This document shows positions 7,330 through 17,100 of a DNA stretch of 17,151 nt, piece by piece. The translations under genes were made by a program, and so were the position numbers. The stretch spans positions 1 through 17,151 of the forward strand of contig JBDNFP010000241.1 in assembly GCA_041689775.1 (NCBI GenBank), in the 5' to 3' direction. Position 1 is the first letter of the stretch. Every line of letters starts with the position of its first letter. This DNA is from JBDNFP01 sp041689775. Lineage in GTDB: Bacteria > Bacteroidota > Bacteroidia > Cytophagales > Spirosomataceae. The notes under the pieces were generated by a model. It made no database searches, was not told the DNA's origin, and saw only the letters and a program-made list of their open reading frames with translations.

Positions 7330-8112
7330 ATGAAAAAATTACTCAGGAAAATCACAAGAGACAGCCTGCTTTACAAAATAAATCAGTGGCGTAAGAAGAG
7401 CTCAACACCCTTGAAAGAGGAAGAAAGTGAAGATTTCCAAAAAAGGAGCACCTTTTACGCTTCATTTGTGCAGAAGGGTGCGCTTTGCTTTGACGTAGGC
7501 GCCAATCTTGGAAACCGGGTTGGCCCCCTACTATCCGCCGGAGCCAGGGTCGTTGCGGTGGAGCCACAGGAAAATTGCTACAAGGCACTTAGAAATAAAT
7601 TCGGGACGAAAATAGATATTGTGACCAAGGGGTTGGGAGCAGAACCAGGAATTAAGGACTTTTATATTTCCAATGCCCATACCATTTCTTCTTTTTCGGA
7701 AGAATTTGTAGAGGTTGTAAAAGACGGGCGCTTTAAAGAATATAATTGGAATAAGACGATAAAAGTCGAAATAACCACGCTAGATGCTTTGGTTGAAAAA
7801 TACGGAACACCTGCATTCATCAAGATTGATGTTGAGGGCTATGAACTGGAAGTATTGAAAGGACTATCCAGCCCGATTGATATGATAAGCGTTGAGTACA
7901 TGGTACCAGAACAAGCCGCAAAGGTGGTGGAGTGTATTGAGCAAATCGAAAAAAACAATCCAACTATTGAGTGCAATTTTAGTGTAGGGGAAAGTATGGA
8001 GTTTGGTCTGGAAGCTTGGTTATCGGCCACCGAAATGAAAGACTATGTACTAGGTCCCGGATTTATAAGTACAGAGTTCGGAGATGTGTACTGCCGGAAA
8101 CGAAACGTGTAG
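7330..8112 (+). CDS. FkbM family SAM-dependent methyltransferase
   Basis: Class I Rossmann methyltransferase, 260 residues, likely O-methylating a sugar of the exported polysaccharide. SAM motif I is CFDVGANLGNRVG (53-65), followed by the acidic ribose-binding loop VVAVEPQ (74-80). FIKIDVEGYELEVLKGL (163-179) is the hallmark FkbM motif. The N-terminal ~40 residues are basic and amphipathic and may touch the membrane. It begins 28 bp after wzt on the same strand. In Wzt-dependent systems that use capping, a methyl group at the non-reducing end can stop chain growth and be read by the Wzt C-terminal domain. This position next to wzt makes that role possible, but it is inference. Confidence 0.88.
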   Translation: MKKLLRKITRDSLLYKINQWRKKSSTPLKEEESEDFQKRSTFYASFVQKGALCFDVGANLGNRVGPLLSAGARVVAVEPQENCYKALRNKFGTKIDIVTKGLGAEPGIKDFYISNAHTISSFSEEFVEVVKDGRFKEYNWNKTIKVEITTLDALVEKYGTPAFIKIDVEGYELEVLKGLSSPIDMISVEYMVPEQAAKVVECIEQIEKNNPTIECNFSVGESMEFGLEAWLSATEMKDYVLGPGFISTEFGDVYCRKRNV

Positions 8113-8204
8113 TATACATGGGACAAGGTCTCCCGCTTCTCCTGGCAAAGAATAAAGATGATAACTACTGCCCAATGGCAGTTTCATAACTATCCATTGC
8201 ATTT

Positions 8205-8951
8205 ATGTTTAGCCATTTAAAAAAGATTCTACGTAACCTTATCAAGCAAAGACCGCCCCAATGGTTTTTGCAGGATTACCAAACCCTACAAAATCAGGAG
8301 CAGGCGAGTACATCCAGATTTACAGTGTCCGAAGCCAATCTGTACCCCTGCCTGAATGACCGCTCCAGTAGTACTCCCTTTGACCGGCATTATATATACC
8401 ATCCGGCCTGGGCAGCTCAGGTACTTGCCCAAACCAAGCCCGCAAAACACATAGACATCTCGTCCACGCTACACTTTAGTACCATGCTCGCGGCCTTTAT
8501 GCCTACCGAGTTCTACGACTACCGGCCCGCCGATATAGTATTAAACAACTACTATTCTGCCAAAGCGGACCTTACTAATCTGTTCTTTGAAGAAAATGCC
8601 GTCCAATCATTATCCTGTATGCATACCGTTGAGCACATAGGCCTGGGCCGCTACGGCGATCCGGTAGACTACGATGGCGACTTAAAAGCGATGAAGGAAC
8701 TAGCGCGCGTGCTGGCTCCAGGTGGCACCTTACTCTTCGTAACCCCCGTTGGTAAAGAAGATAAGATATTTTTTAATGCTCATCGAATTTACACCGCTAA
8801 TTCTATAAAAAAGTACTACGAAAGTTTTGGCTTAATCCTTAAAGAATTTGTTTACATTCCTCAAAAGAGCGGTAGTTATCAGGTAGAACACATCGAAGCC
8901 TTCACTACGACTGACAATTACGGCTGTGGCTGTTTCTGGTTTACTAAATAA
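8205..8951 (+). CDS. DUF268 family protein, methyltransferase-like
   Basis: The protein has 248 residues. It contains the DUF268 core: DISSTLHFSTMLAAF (84-98), SCMHTVEHIGLGRYGDPVDYDGD (137-159, the family signature) and ELARVLAPGGTLLFVTPVG (165-183). The last resembles the Rossmann strand after the SAM site of class I methyltransferases (LKPGG-type). The glycine-rich motif I is weak, with DISST in place of GxGxG, so catalytic activity is uncertain. Genes of this family are common in surface-polysaccharide clusters. It follows the first FkbM gene after a 92-bp gap, which contains a 6-bp hairpin at 8167-8182 (ACTGCC/GGCAGT), and is 7 bp before the fucosyltransferase gene. Confidence 0.75.
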   Translation: MFSHLKKILRNLIKQRPPQWFLQDYQTLQNQEQASTSRFTVSEANLYPCLNDRSSSTPFDRHYIYHPAWAAQVLAQTKPAKHIDISSTLHFSTMLAAFMPTEFYDYRPADIVLNNYYSAKADLTNLFFEENAVQSLSCMHTVEHIGLGRYGDPVDYDGDLKAMKELARVLAPGGTLLFVTPVGKEDKIFFNAHRIYTANSIKKYYESFGLILKEFVYIPQKSGSYQVEHIEAFTTTDNYGCGCFWFTK

Positions 8952-8958
8952 GAAGTAT

Positions 8959-9843
8959 ATGATTACAGTCAGATTAAAAGGGGGATTAGGTAATCAGTTG
9001 TTTCAATACGCAACAGCCAGAGCTTTGGCGGTGAAACATAGTACCAGCGTAGCCTTTGATCTAAATTCTTTGCTAAAAAGAGAAGCCGATGCTTGGCATA
9101 CCTCCCGCGAATATGAACTGGCCGCCTTGGGTATACCTTCCGTTGAGCCTTCCCTGGCCGAAAAATTCGCCTTTGGACTAGTGGATGTTCCGGCAAGAAA
9201 ACTTCTGCAAAAAATAGTAAGGAGGATTATATCCGGAAATGTTTATCATGAAAAGTATTTTATCTATGATCTTGATATTGAAACAAGTACGTCCGCTCGA
9301 ACGTACCTAAATGGCCACTTCCCCTCTGAGCGTTATTTCAAAAGTATAGAACCGCTACTTCGTACAGAACTACAATTCATGGGTCAGCCTGATGCCTCCG
9401 TAGTTAATCGTATTGAGAATAGTTGCTCAGTAAGTATTCATATACGGCGGGGCGACTACCTGACTAACCCATCGGCCCATCAATACCACGGCCTGTGCTC
9501 ACCAGCCTACTATAAGCAAGCCATTGCGTACATAGCTAGCCAGCAGCCTGATATACATATTTTTGTTTTTTCGGACGATTTAGCCTGGGCTAGACAGCAT
9601 CTTTCCTTTCCTTTTCCCGTTGAATATATAGAAGGAAACGTAGGAAAAAACAGCTATCTAGATATGCAATTGATGAGCTTTTGTCGGCACCATATCACCG
9701 CCAACAGTAGCTTTAGCTGGTGGGGGGCCTGGCTCAATCCTTCCCCTGATAAAATAGTGGTAGCTCCCAAACGATGGTTTGCCGATGAGGCTGCTCAACG
9801 TCAAGCTCATGACATTATTCCTGATTCATGGGTACAACTATAA
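8959..9843 (+). CDS. Alpha-1,2-fucosyltransferase, family GT11
   Basis: Transfers L-fucose from GDP-fucose to a hydroxyl (usually O-2) of a sugar acceptor, here presumably on the polysaccharide repeat. The protein has 294 residues from ATG 8959. The frame's earlier ATG at 8926 overlaps the preceding gene and is rejected. Motifs are VRLKGGLGNQLFQYATARAL (4-23), the donor-binding HIRRGDY (161-167), FVFSDD (202-207) and ANSSFSWWGAWL (248-259), all in the usual GT11 order. It predicts that fucose is part of the glycan and that GDP-fucose genes (gmd, fcl) exist elsewhere. The intergenic stretch to the next gene (9844-9947) shows nothing recognisable. Confidence 0.92.
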   Translation: MITVRLKGGLGNQLFQYATARALAVKHSTSVAFDLNSLLKREADAWHTSREYELAALGIPSVEPSLAEKFAFGLVDVPARKLLQKIVRRIISGNVYHEKYFIYDLDIETSTSARTYLNGHFPSERYFKSIEPLLRTELQFMGQPDASVVNRIENSCSVSIHIRRGDYLTNPSAHQYHGLCSPAYYKQAIAYIASQQPDIHIFVFSDDLAWARQHLSFPFPVEYIEGNVGKNSYLDMQLMSFCRHHITANSSFSWWGAWLNPSPDKIVVAPKRWFADEAAQRQAHDIIPDSWVQL

Positions 9844-9947
9844 GGCGGAAGGTAAGCGTAGTGATGCCTTTATACCACCCTTTTCCATTGATATCTCTGT
9901 AAATTAACGTACAGGTGCTTTCCTATTGTTACTGAATTTAAATAAAA

Positions 9948-10826
9948 ATGATAAAAAAGTTAGTAAAAAATATTTTAGGGAGCATAGGTATTCAGCTTGT
10001 ATTGAAAAAGAATATTCCTTCACCTATTGAATCACTGTTGCCACAGTTTTCAACAGATTGGCATCCTACTTTAAGAAAATCTGCAAACCTCATAAAACGT
10101 CTTTTGTCAATACCGAATGTAAAGCTTTGGCAAGAAAATAATCAGCTATTTTTTAAGTGCCACGAAATCAAAATCGAGGTAGAAACGAATGAGGACTTTT
10201 ATATACTTAATGAAGTTTTTTTTGAAGGAGACTATAATCTCTTCTTCCCTGAAAAGTATGTTTTAATAGACATAGGCATGAATGTGGGTATCACTAGTCT
10301 TTTCTTTGCAAGTAAGCCTGAAGTAGTAAAAGTCTTTGCCTACGAACCTGTGGAACCAACGCTACGGCAGGCTAAAATGAATCTAGATCGTAACCTTAAC
10401 TTTTCTCACAAAATTACTCCACATGCCTTTGGACTATCTGATCATGATCATTCATTGAAGATAAATTATACCTACGAATGGAAAGGAAGTATCGGAGTTA
10501 ATCAACTCTCTGATGCAAAGAAAAAAAACAGTAACCTTACAACCATTTCAATTGAATTAAGGGATGTAGCCGTCGAAATAAAAAAAATTAAAGCATTGTT
10601 CCTAAATCTACCAATCGTGATAAAGGTTGACTGTGAAGGTTCAGAATATGCTATCATTCAACGCCTAGTGCAGGAAAATCTGTTACGCGAAGTAAATATA
10701 TACATGATAGAATGGCACGAAAAAGGCCCTGCACCATTACAAATAGAATTTGAAAAGAATGGTTTTTCGTGCTTATCCAAATCACCTCACGGTAACAGTA
10801 TTGGAATGCTTTACGCATTTAAATAA
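9948..10826 (+). CDS. FkbM family SAM-dependent methyltransferase (second)
   Basis: The protein has 292 residues and a class I methyltransferase core. SAM motif I is LIDIGMNVGIT (106-116), the acidic loop is AYEPVEPT (131-138), and VIKVDCEGSEYAII replaces the usual IKIDVEGxE motif of FkbM. The N-terminal ~100 residues, including FKCHEIKIEVETNEDFYI, form the small domain often found before the FkbM core. It is not a close copy of the FkbM gene at 7330-8112, sharing motifs only, so the two probably methylate different positions or sugars. This gene and the next one are clearly richer in A and T than the neighbouring wzm/wzt and wecB genes, which suggests later acquisition. Confidence 0.85.
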   Translation: MIKKLVKNILGSIGIQLVLKKNIPSPIESLLPQFSTDWHPTLRKSANLIKRLLSIPNVKLWQENNQLFFKCHEIKIEVETNEDFYILNEVFFEGDYNLFFPEKYVLIDIGMNVGITSLFFASKPEVVKVFAYEPVEPTLRQAKMNLDRNLNFSHKITPHAFGLSDHDHSLKINYTYEWKGSIGVNQLSDAKKKNSNLTTISIELRDVAVEIKKIKALFLNLPIVIKVDCEGSEYAIIQRLVQENLLREVNIYMIEWHEKGPAPLQIEFEKNGFSCLSKSPHGNSIGMLYAFK

Positions 10827-10935
10827 AACACTATTGGGTTGCATATTTCCCAATCTAATCAAGACAAAAATCATGCATTCATGATAAAATGATGAATTAT
10901 TTGAATTGATAAATAAATACCTAGATTCGAATGAA

Positions 10936-11919
10936 ATGCCAAAAGTTAGCGTGCTGATGCCGGTATATAATGCGGAGAAATTTTTGAGAGAGGCTATTGA
11001 CAGCATACTATCCCAATGTTTTGTCGATTTTGAATTCCTGATTATAAATGATGGCTCAACTGATAGTAGTGAAGCTATCATACTCGGTTATAACGACCTG
11101 CGCATCCGTTACATCAAAAATGAGGTGAATCAAGGAATTGTCTACTCACGCAATAAAGGGTTAAAACTTGCTCTTGGGGAATATATAGCTAGCATGGATG
11201 CCGATGATGTATGTATGCCGGAACGGCTTGAAAAGCAGGTTTCCTATATGGATAAAAATAAAAATATTGGCCTTTGTGGAACCTCCTTTATATTCTCTAA
11301 TGGTAAAAAAAATAGGGTACAATCTGACTCAAAAATACTGATTGCAAGTTTATCAATAGGTAACTGCTTTGGTGCATCCACAGTAATGATACGAAAAGAA
11401 GTACTTATTAAACACTCATTATACTATAATCCTGAATACAGCTATGGTGAAGATTATGACTTATGGTTGCAAATCGCTCGTCATACTGATCTGGGGGGTG
11501 TTCCCGAAGTCCTGATATATTACCGAGTCCATCCCGTAAGTATTACCTATTTATTCACTAATTCACAACGCAAGTCGTACACATATAAAATACGAATACA
11601 GTGGCATGAGTGGATTATTAATCGCACTTTAACGGATGAAGAACGGATCTTTCTTCATGATAAATTTTCCAAAGAACGTGTTGTTAATAGCGGATTACGA
11701 TTGATCGAGGCAGTTATAAATTCAGGAAACCTCAGAATCGACCTGGACTATTACCTCACCACTACCGCCAGTCGATACGAATATAACTTAATCTGTCAGT
11801 ACAAAACGATACCTTTATTCACCCTACTTTCCCGCCTGTTTTTCTCCCCACTGCGAAAGTACAGTCCTACCAGTATGAAATTACTTGTCAAGATGCTGTT
11901 AAAACAAGTAATGTCATGA
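10936..11919 (+). CDS. Glycosyltransferase family 2
   Basis: Inverting GT-A glycosyltransferase, 327 residues from ATG 10936. The ten-codon longer frame would need a TTG start at 10906. The sequence opens with VSVLMPVYNAEKFLREAIDS (4-23). It then shows INDGSTD (37-43), SMDADD (86-91, the metal-binding DxD), an acceptor-side GASTVMIRKEV, and GEDYDLW with the ED of the catalytic-base region. It ends with a basic region and no strong membrane segment. Its stop codon overlaps the start of the next GT2 gene (ATGA at 11916-11919), so translation is coupled. The gene is AT-rich like the preceding FkbM gene. Sugar donor and acceptor cannot be read from the sequence. Confidence 0.9.
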   Translation: MPKVSVLMPVYNAEKFLREAIDSILSQCFVDFEFLIINDGSTDSSEAIILGYNDLRIRYIKNEVNQGIVYSRNKGLKLALGEYIASMDADDVCMPERLEKQVSYMDKNKNIGLCGTSFIFSNGKKNRVQSDSKILIASLSIGNCFGASTVMIRKEVLIKHSLYYNPEYSYGEDYDLWLQIARHTDLGGVPEVLIYYRVHPVSITYLFTNSQRKSYTYKIRIQWHEWIINRTLTDEERIFLHDKFSKERVVNSGLRLIEAVINSGNLRIDLDYYLTTTASRYEYNLICQYKTIPLFTLLSRLFFSPLRKYSPTSMKLLVKMLLKQVMS

Positions 11920-12884
11920 CACTGATACAGCCCTTGGTTTCGGTAATTATGCCAGCTTACAATGCCGAGAAGTACATTGTTCAGGCTCTGAACTCTTTAC
12001 TGGCACAGACGTATTCCAATTGGGAATTATTGGTAGCCGATGATGGCTCCAGTGATGTTACTCGCCAGCTCATTAATTCTTTTGAGGACTCCCGCATCTT
12101 CAGCCATCATCAGGATGATAATCAAGGATACCTCAAAACCTGGAATAACTTACTACAGAAAGCCCAGGGTGAGTACATAACTTTTCTTGATGCCGATGAT
12201 TATATACACGAAAAGCGCCTACAACTTTTGGTGGATTTTCTGAATAGCCATCCCGAGGTGCACATCTGCGGGACAGGTATTGCCTTTGTGGACAATGAGC
12301 AACAGGTACTAGGCGAGCGTACCTACCCATCTGAATGGGACGAATTAAAACAATGTCTTTACTCCTCAACCCACTTTCCATTCTGTGGCTCTGCGGTGAT
12401 GATCCGTAAAAAAGTGGCAGAGACAGTAGGTGGCTATCGTCTATTTTTTGATCGGATAGGGTGGGAGGATCACGATTGGCTAATCCGTTGTTGTGAGAAG
12501 TTTAGGGCCTCCAATCTCCAGCAAACACTCTATTATTACCGGCAAAACCATACATCTGTTACCCGTTCCGTAGAAGTTAACGATCATTCTATCCAAAAGC
12601 TCGTAATCAAAAATATAGGACTGGAGCTTGCTCTTCAAAGACAACAGACTCAAAGTGACCTTCTCATGGAAAATAACCAGATCGCCATGCGTACCCTTAG
12701 AGAAAAGCACGAGTTGCCCTATCGGAAAGATCCCTCAAGAGTGTATCGGGTCCTTTGTAGTAGAGCACTCAAACAAGGTGATGCAGGAACCGGGCTTAAA
12801 CTGGCCATACAAGGCATCAGAAATAATTATTTTCATCCTTCTAACTACCTTTCAGCCATTCGTTCATGTATTGCCGTACTATGT

Positions 12885-12890
<6 letters not shown>
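11916..12890 (+). CDS. Glycosyltransferase family 2 (second)
   Basis: GT-A glycosyltransferase, 324 residues. Motifs are VSVIMPAYNAEKYIVQALNS (8-27), ADDGSSD (41-47), FLDADD (90-95) and GWEDHDWLIRC in the catalytic-base region. YYYRQNHTSVTR after it is the usual lid sequence. It is paralogous to the gene just before it and overlaps it by 4 bp, so the two probably add consecutive sugars. It is the last gene before the corA-derived scar. The minus-strand remnant reading frame overlaps its last 6 bases. Base composition returns towards the cluster average here. Confidence 0.9.
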
Positions 12891-13327
<437 letters not shown>

Positions 13328-13509
13328 TTAACTTAGCCCCGCAAAATGCTCTCAGTTTAGTCGACGCTTTTCGCGAGGTAAAGAAGTCTGGGTGACCCAA
13401 ATTATAGAAAACTGAACGGTCTTGTGCAGCAGTTGTATCCCTTGAAGTCTTTTGCTGAGTTCATAGATCAATTAATTCAACCCGCCAACAAATTTAAGAT
13501 TAGTTCTGA

Positions 13510-14298
13510 ATGGAGTATCAAAAAGCCAAGGATGTATTTAATAGAGTAAGTAAAATTTCAGGCTGGTTTTCCAGGGAAGCTGCTCTGGTGCTTTCTATTG
13601 TCAATACCGTGCAAAGGCAAAACCATTTCGAAGGAGATATCTTTGAAATCGGAGTACACCACGGAAAGAGTGCTCTGTTTTTCCATCACTTTCTCGTTCA
13701 GGAAGAAAAACTATGTGTGTGTGATATTTTTGGCGATCAAGCCATGAATGTTTCACAATCAGGCGGTGGCGACAAATCCGTTTTTCTCGGCAATTGCACT
13801 CGTATTTTGGGTAATCCTTCTATTCAAATCTTTGAAAAATTATCAACTGACCTTACCGTTGATGAAATTGGCCGGACTTACCGATTATTTCACGTAGACG
13901 GAGGTCATTCCTACGAGGAGGCTCTTGCTGATCTACTACTGGCTAAACAAGCCTTGAGAGATTATGGAGTGATCGTCTTGGATGATCCCTTTCGTCACGA
14001 ATGGCCTGGCGTCACCGAAGCAATAATTGAATTTTTAAAAATATCTACCGATTTCTCCGCACTATTGATCGGATTCAATAAGCTTTTACTGGTTCGGGAT
14101 AGCGTTAAAACTGTATATGCCAAAGTATTTGACGACGCAAGCGGGCGGGCTGCTTATGGCCTGGGATTTCCTTGGGCATACAAAAGGATGACTCTTTCGG
14201 GTAAAGATATGCGTTGCTTTTATATGCCAACTTATCTTCAAAATCCATCCTGGAGAGTACGGATACACCTGCTATTGAAACAGCTAGGACTACGATAA
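13510..14298 (+). CDS. Class I SAM-dependent methyltransferase (Methyltransf_24/TylF-like)
   Basis: The protein has 262 residues. SAM motif I is IFEIGVHHGKSALFF (44-58), VCDIFGD (70-76) is the acidic loop, and FHVDGGHSYEEALADLLLA (127-145) is the metal-ligand/catalytic region typical of TylF/macrocin-type and cephalosporin-hydroxylase-type sugar methyltransferases. GVIVLDDPFRHEWPGV (153-168) supplies further acidic ligands. It probably O-methylates a sugar of the surface glycan. The gene follows the corA-derived scar and starts the third part of the cluster. Residues 207-233 recur as a remnant next to the intact corA gene at 4813-4893, showing that this gene once stood beside corA in another copy of the locus. 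The next gene starts 12 bp downstream. Confidence 0.8.
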   Translation: MEYQKAKDVFNRVSKISGWFSREAALVLSIVNTVQRQNHFEGDIFEIGVHHGKSALFFHHFLVQEEKLCVCDIFGDQAMNVSQSGGGDKSVFLGNCTRILGNPSIQIFEKLSTDLTVDEIGRTYRLFHVDGGHSYEEALADLLLAKQALRDYGVIVLDDPFRHEWPGVTEAIIEFLKISTDFSALLIGFNKLLLVRDSVKTVYAKVFDDASGRAAYGLGFPWAYKRMTLSGKDMRCFYMPTYLQNPSWRVRIHLLLKQLGLR

Positions 14299-14310
14299 AA
14301 ATAATCCACT

Positions 14311-14856
14311 ATGATGAGGTCTTTGCTAAGTATTCTTTACTCTTTTCAGGAATATCTATTTAGAGAGTGGATTATGTATGTTCCTTTTTTTAGCGTCAGG
14401 AAGTTATTTTTAGATGCTACGGTTGGCTCGATGGGGAATCGATGTTTTGTGGCCATGGGGGTAGAATTCAGAAAAGGGAAAAACATAACTATCGGAGAAA
14501 ATTCGGTACTAAATAAAAAGTGCTTGCTCGATGGCCGAGGCGGAAAATTGACCATCGGAAACAACGTAGACATAGCCCAAGAAGTAAACATCTGGACCCT
14601 TTCGCACGATCCACAGGATGACTACTACGCGGACAAGGGCGGTGATGTGACCATTGAGGATTACGTATGGATTGCCTCCCGGGCCACGATCCTGCCCGGT
14701 GTTCGCATAGGCCGGGGCGCGGTAGTGGGGGCCGGTAGCGTGGTCACCAAAGACGTACCCCCTATGACCCTCGTGGCGGGTGTACCAGCCAAAAAATTTG
14801 GCGAGCGCACAAGTGGCTTGAAATACCAGTTTAACCATCAGCCATGGTTTCGGTAG
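14311..14856 (+). CDS. Acyltransferase with left-handed beta-helix (hexapeptide repeat), likely O-acetyltransferase
   Basis: The protein has 181 residues. An N-terminal hydrophobic/amphipathic stretch (LLSILYSFQEYLFREWIMYVPFF, about 5-27) may bind the membrane. Then hexapeptide repeats run through the protein: ITIGENSVL (59-67), LTIGNNVDI (80-88), VTIEDYVWIASRATILPGVRIGRGAVVGAGSVV (113-145). H99 in TLSHDP is the expected catalytic histidine of the maltose/xenobiotic acetyltransferase group. The end AGVPAKKFGER is characteristic. It probably O-acetylates a sugar of the polysaccharide with acetyl-CoA. Its 3' end overlaps the next gene by 13 bp. Confidence 0.88.
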   Translation: MMRSLLSILYSFQEYLFREWIMYVPFFSVRKLFLDATVGSMGNRCFVAMGVEFRKGKNITIGENSVLNKKCLLDGRGGKLTIGNNVDIAQEVNIWTLSHDPQDDYYADKGGDVTIEDYVWIASRATILPGVRIGRGAVVGAGSVVTKDVPPMTLVAGVPAKKFGERTSGLKYQFNHQPWFR

Positions 14857-15893
14857 AATCGCAAACCACTATCGCCTGCCTGTCCGTCGCCGGACCCGAT
14901 AATCCCTACCAACGGCTGATGATGGAAGGACTAAATCAAAGCAAGAAACTAAGTGCTTTCAACGGCATACATGATAAGTTCTGGGGTATAGCTCGCACTC
15001 TCCTGAATCAAAAACCCGCCTACCTGCACTTTGATTGGATTATCTCCTACTACTACCGACGGTGGAGGTGGTTTACGTATCTAAGCGTGCTTACTTTCTG
15101 CGCCCAGATTCTGCTAGCCCGATTGCTAGGGGTCAAGTTAGTATGGACCTTACATAATATCTTGCCCCACGATCGCCCTGATGTCCCTATTCATCGTTTC
15201 TGCCAGCGGTTTCTGGCGCGCCGCTGCGAGTGGGTGCGGGTATTTACCCACAGTAGCGTGGAAAGAGCCGCTGAGGAACTCAGAATACCCGTTGAGAAGA
15301 TCAAAGTAGTACCAGAAGGTGCCTACACGCAGGTTTACCCCAATCAGGTTACGCAGGAGGAGGCCCGTACGTACTTGGAAATTCCACCCCACGCCAAAGT
15401 ACTCTTGTACATTGGGCTCATCAAACCTTACAAAGGGGTATTGGAATTAGTCCAGACTTTTAATCGACTCGACCAAGATAACGCCTACCTCTGTATTGCG
15501 GGCAAAATCATGGATGCACCCTACGGTGCGCGGATCAAGCAGGAATTGAACCCTCGGGTGTTACTTACCGATCATTTTATTCCCGGAAACGAGCTTCAAT
15601 ACTATTTTAATGCCGCCAATGTAGTGGTACTTCCTTTCCAAAAAATAGAAAACTCGGGGTCCGTCATTCTGGCGATGGGGTTCAGTAAACCCATCATTGC
15701 TCCGGCGGTGGGAGTACTCAAAGAACGGCTTAACGCTCAGTCCGACTGGCTATACGGCTCTTCACTAGAAATGGAAGCTGCGCTAAAAAAAGCACTGCAT
15801 ACAGTCCCAGAAGAACTAAAAGAGATTGGAATCGCTAACTTTAAGACTTTATCTGCCCATCGTTGGGAGGATTTTGCCAATGCTTTTTCATGA
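14844..15893 (+). CDS. Glycosyltransferase family 4 (GT-B fold)
   Basis: Retaining GT-B glycosyltransferase, 349 residues. The N-terminal half contains a hydrophobic helix (YLSVLTFCAQILLARLLG, about 79-96) that may anchor it to the inner membrane, then WTLHNILPHD (101-110), an acceptor-side motif. The C-terminal half has LLYIGLIKPYKGVLELV (187-203) and LPFQKIENSGSVILAMGFSKPIIA (263-286). The E269 region corresponds to the nucleotide-binding acidic motif of GT4. It overlaps the acyltransferase gene by 13 bp at its start and wecB by 4 bp at its end (ATGA), so all three are translationally coupled. Its sugar specificity cannot be stated. Confidence 0.87.
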   Translation: MVSVESQTTIACLSVAGPDNPYQRLMMEGLNQSKKLSAFNGIHDKFWGIARTLLNQKPAYLHFDWIISYYYRRWRWFTYLSVLTFCAQILLARLLGVKLVWTLHNILPHDRPDVPIHRFCQRFLARRCEWVRVFTHSSVERAAEELRIPVEKIKVVPEGAYTQVYPNQVTQEEARTYLEIPPHAKVLLYIGLIKPYKGVLELVQTFNRLDQDNAYLCIAGKIMDAPYGARIKQELNPRVLLTDHFIPGNELQYYFNAANVVVLPFQKIENSGSVILAMGFSKPIIAPAVGVLKERLNAQSDWLYGSSLEMEAALKKALHTVPEELKEIGIANFKTLSAHRWEDFANAFS

Positions 15894-16990
15894 AAATATT
15901 AACCGTTTTTGGCACGCGCCCCGAAGCTATCAAGATGGCCCCGCTAGTGAAGCGGCTAAACGAAACCTCCTCGATAGAACATAAGGTTTGCTCCACTGGT
16001 CAGCACCGTCAGATGCTAGCTCAGGTCATGGACTTCTTTGAAATCAAGGCCGATTTCGACCTGGATATTATGCAGCCGGGGCAGGACCTGACCGACAGTA
16101 CCTGCCGAATCCTGACGGGTGTGAGAGCTATATTCACTGAGTTTAGGCCCGATTGGGTACTCGTTCACGGTGACACTACTACCTGTTTTGCCACTACACT
16201 AGCGGCTTTCTACGCGGGCATTAAGGTAGGACACGTAGAGGCGGGACTCCGGACGGGGAACCTCCAAGCTCCCTTCCCCGAAGAAGCCAACCGCCTGTTG
16301 GTTGATCGGCTGGCCTCGGCCTACTTTGCCCCCACCCAACGCAATGTAGATAACCTGCTTAAAGAAGGGGTTTCCCCTGAGCGTATTATCCTCACAGGCA
16401 ATACCGTGATTGATGCCTTACTGTGGGCCAAAGAAAAAGTACGAGGCTTTTCAGAAAAAGTACCAATGGACGTTCAAAAAGTTTTTGACTCCGGGCGTAG
16501 GATACTACTGGTCACCGGCCACCGGAGGGAAAACTTCGGGGAGGGCTTTGAACAAATCACCCTCGCTATCCGCACCCTCGCTGAGCGCTACCCGGAACTC
16601 TCGATTGTGTACCCGGTGCACCTCAACCCTCAGGTACAACAACCCGTACAGGCCCATCTTGCCAATATCTCTAACGTCTTTTTAACCGCTCCGCTTGACT
16701 ACCCCGACTTTGTGTACGCCATGAAAAACGCGTGGCTTATTCTGACTGACTCGGGCGGGGTTCAGGAAGAGGCACCCTCGCTGGGGAAACCCGTGCTGGT
16801 TATGCGTGATACCACCGAGCGGCCCGAAGCAGTAGAAGCCGGAACCGTCAAACTCGTAGGTGCCAACTCCCAAAGGATTGTAGAGGCAGTCAATATCCGT
16901 TGGGCTGGTGAAGCCACAACCGGGAGTACTAATCCATACGGTGATGGTCAGGCAAGCCAAAGGATCGTAACGTATTTATCCCAGACTTAA
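15890..16990 (+). CDS. wecB: UDP-N-acetylglucosamine 2-epimerase, non-hydrolysing
   Basis: Interconverts UDP-GlcNAc and UDP-ManNAc in the cytoplasm, feeding ManNAc or ManNAcA into surface glycans. The protein has 366 residues from ATG 15890. The longer frame from 15863 lies inside the preceding gene. Motifs are FGTRPEAIKMAPL (7-19), STGQHRQML (35-43), VHGDTTT with D95, HVEAGLRT with E117, APFPEE with E131, TGHRREN with H210, and LTDSGGVQEEAPSLGKPVLVMRDTTERPEA. The D95, E117 and E131 positions coincide with those of E. coli WecB. No wecC (ManNAc dehydrogenase) is visible nearby. It is the last gene of the plus-strand cluster in view, and no clear terminator hairpin follows. Confidence 0.95.
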   Translation: MKILTVFGTRPEAIKMAPLVKRLNETSSIEHKVCSTGQHRQMLAQVMDFFEIKADFDLDIMQPGQDLTDSTCRILTGVRAIFTEFRPDWVLVHGDTTTCFATTLAAFYAGIKVGHVEAGLRTGNLQAPFPEEANRLLVDRLASAYFAPTQRNVDNLLKEGVSPERIILTGNTVIDALLWAKEKVRGFSEKVPMDVQKVFDSGRRILLVTGHRRENFGEGFEQITLAIRTLAERYPELSIVYPVHLNPQVQQPVQAHLANISNVFLTAPLDYPDFVYAMKNAWLILTDSGGVQEEAPSLGKPVLVMRDTTERPEAVEAGTVKLVGANSQRIVEAVNIRWAGEATTGSTNPYGDGQASQRIVTYLSQT

Positions 16991-17100
16991 TCCATTATCT
17001 TTTTGCATGCTGTCGTTGGACTTAAACCTATGTATTATTTGGGACATTAAGTTTCGTCTTTTTATTTTTCGGATTAAACACGGTTAAACCACAAGACGAT

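Noticed and set aside
10833..10854. Inverted repeat ATTGGG/CCCAAT after the second FkbM gene as a terminator
   Set aside because: The stem is only 6 bp with a 10-nt loop and no U-run, in an operon-like context. Too weak to call.
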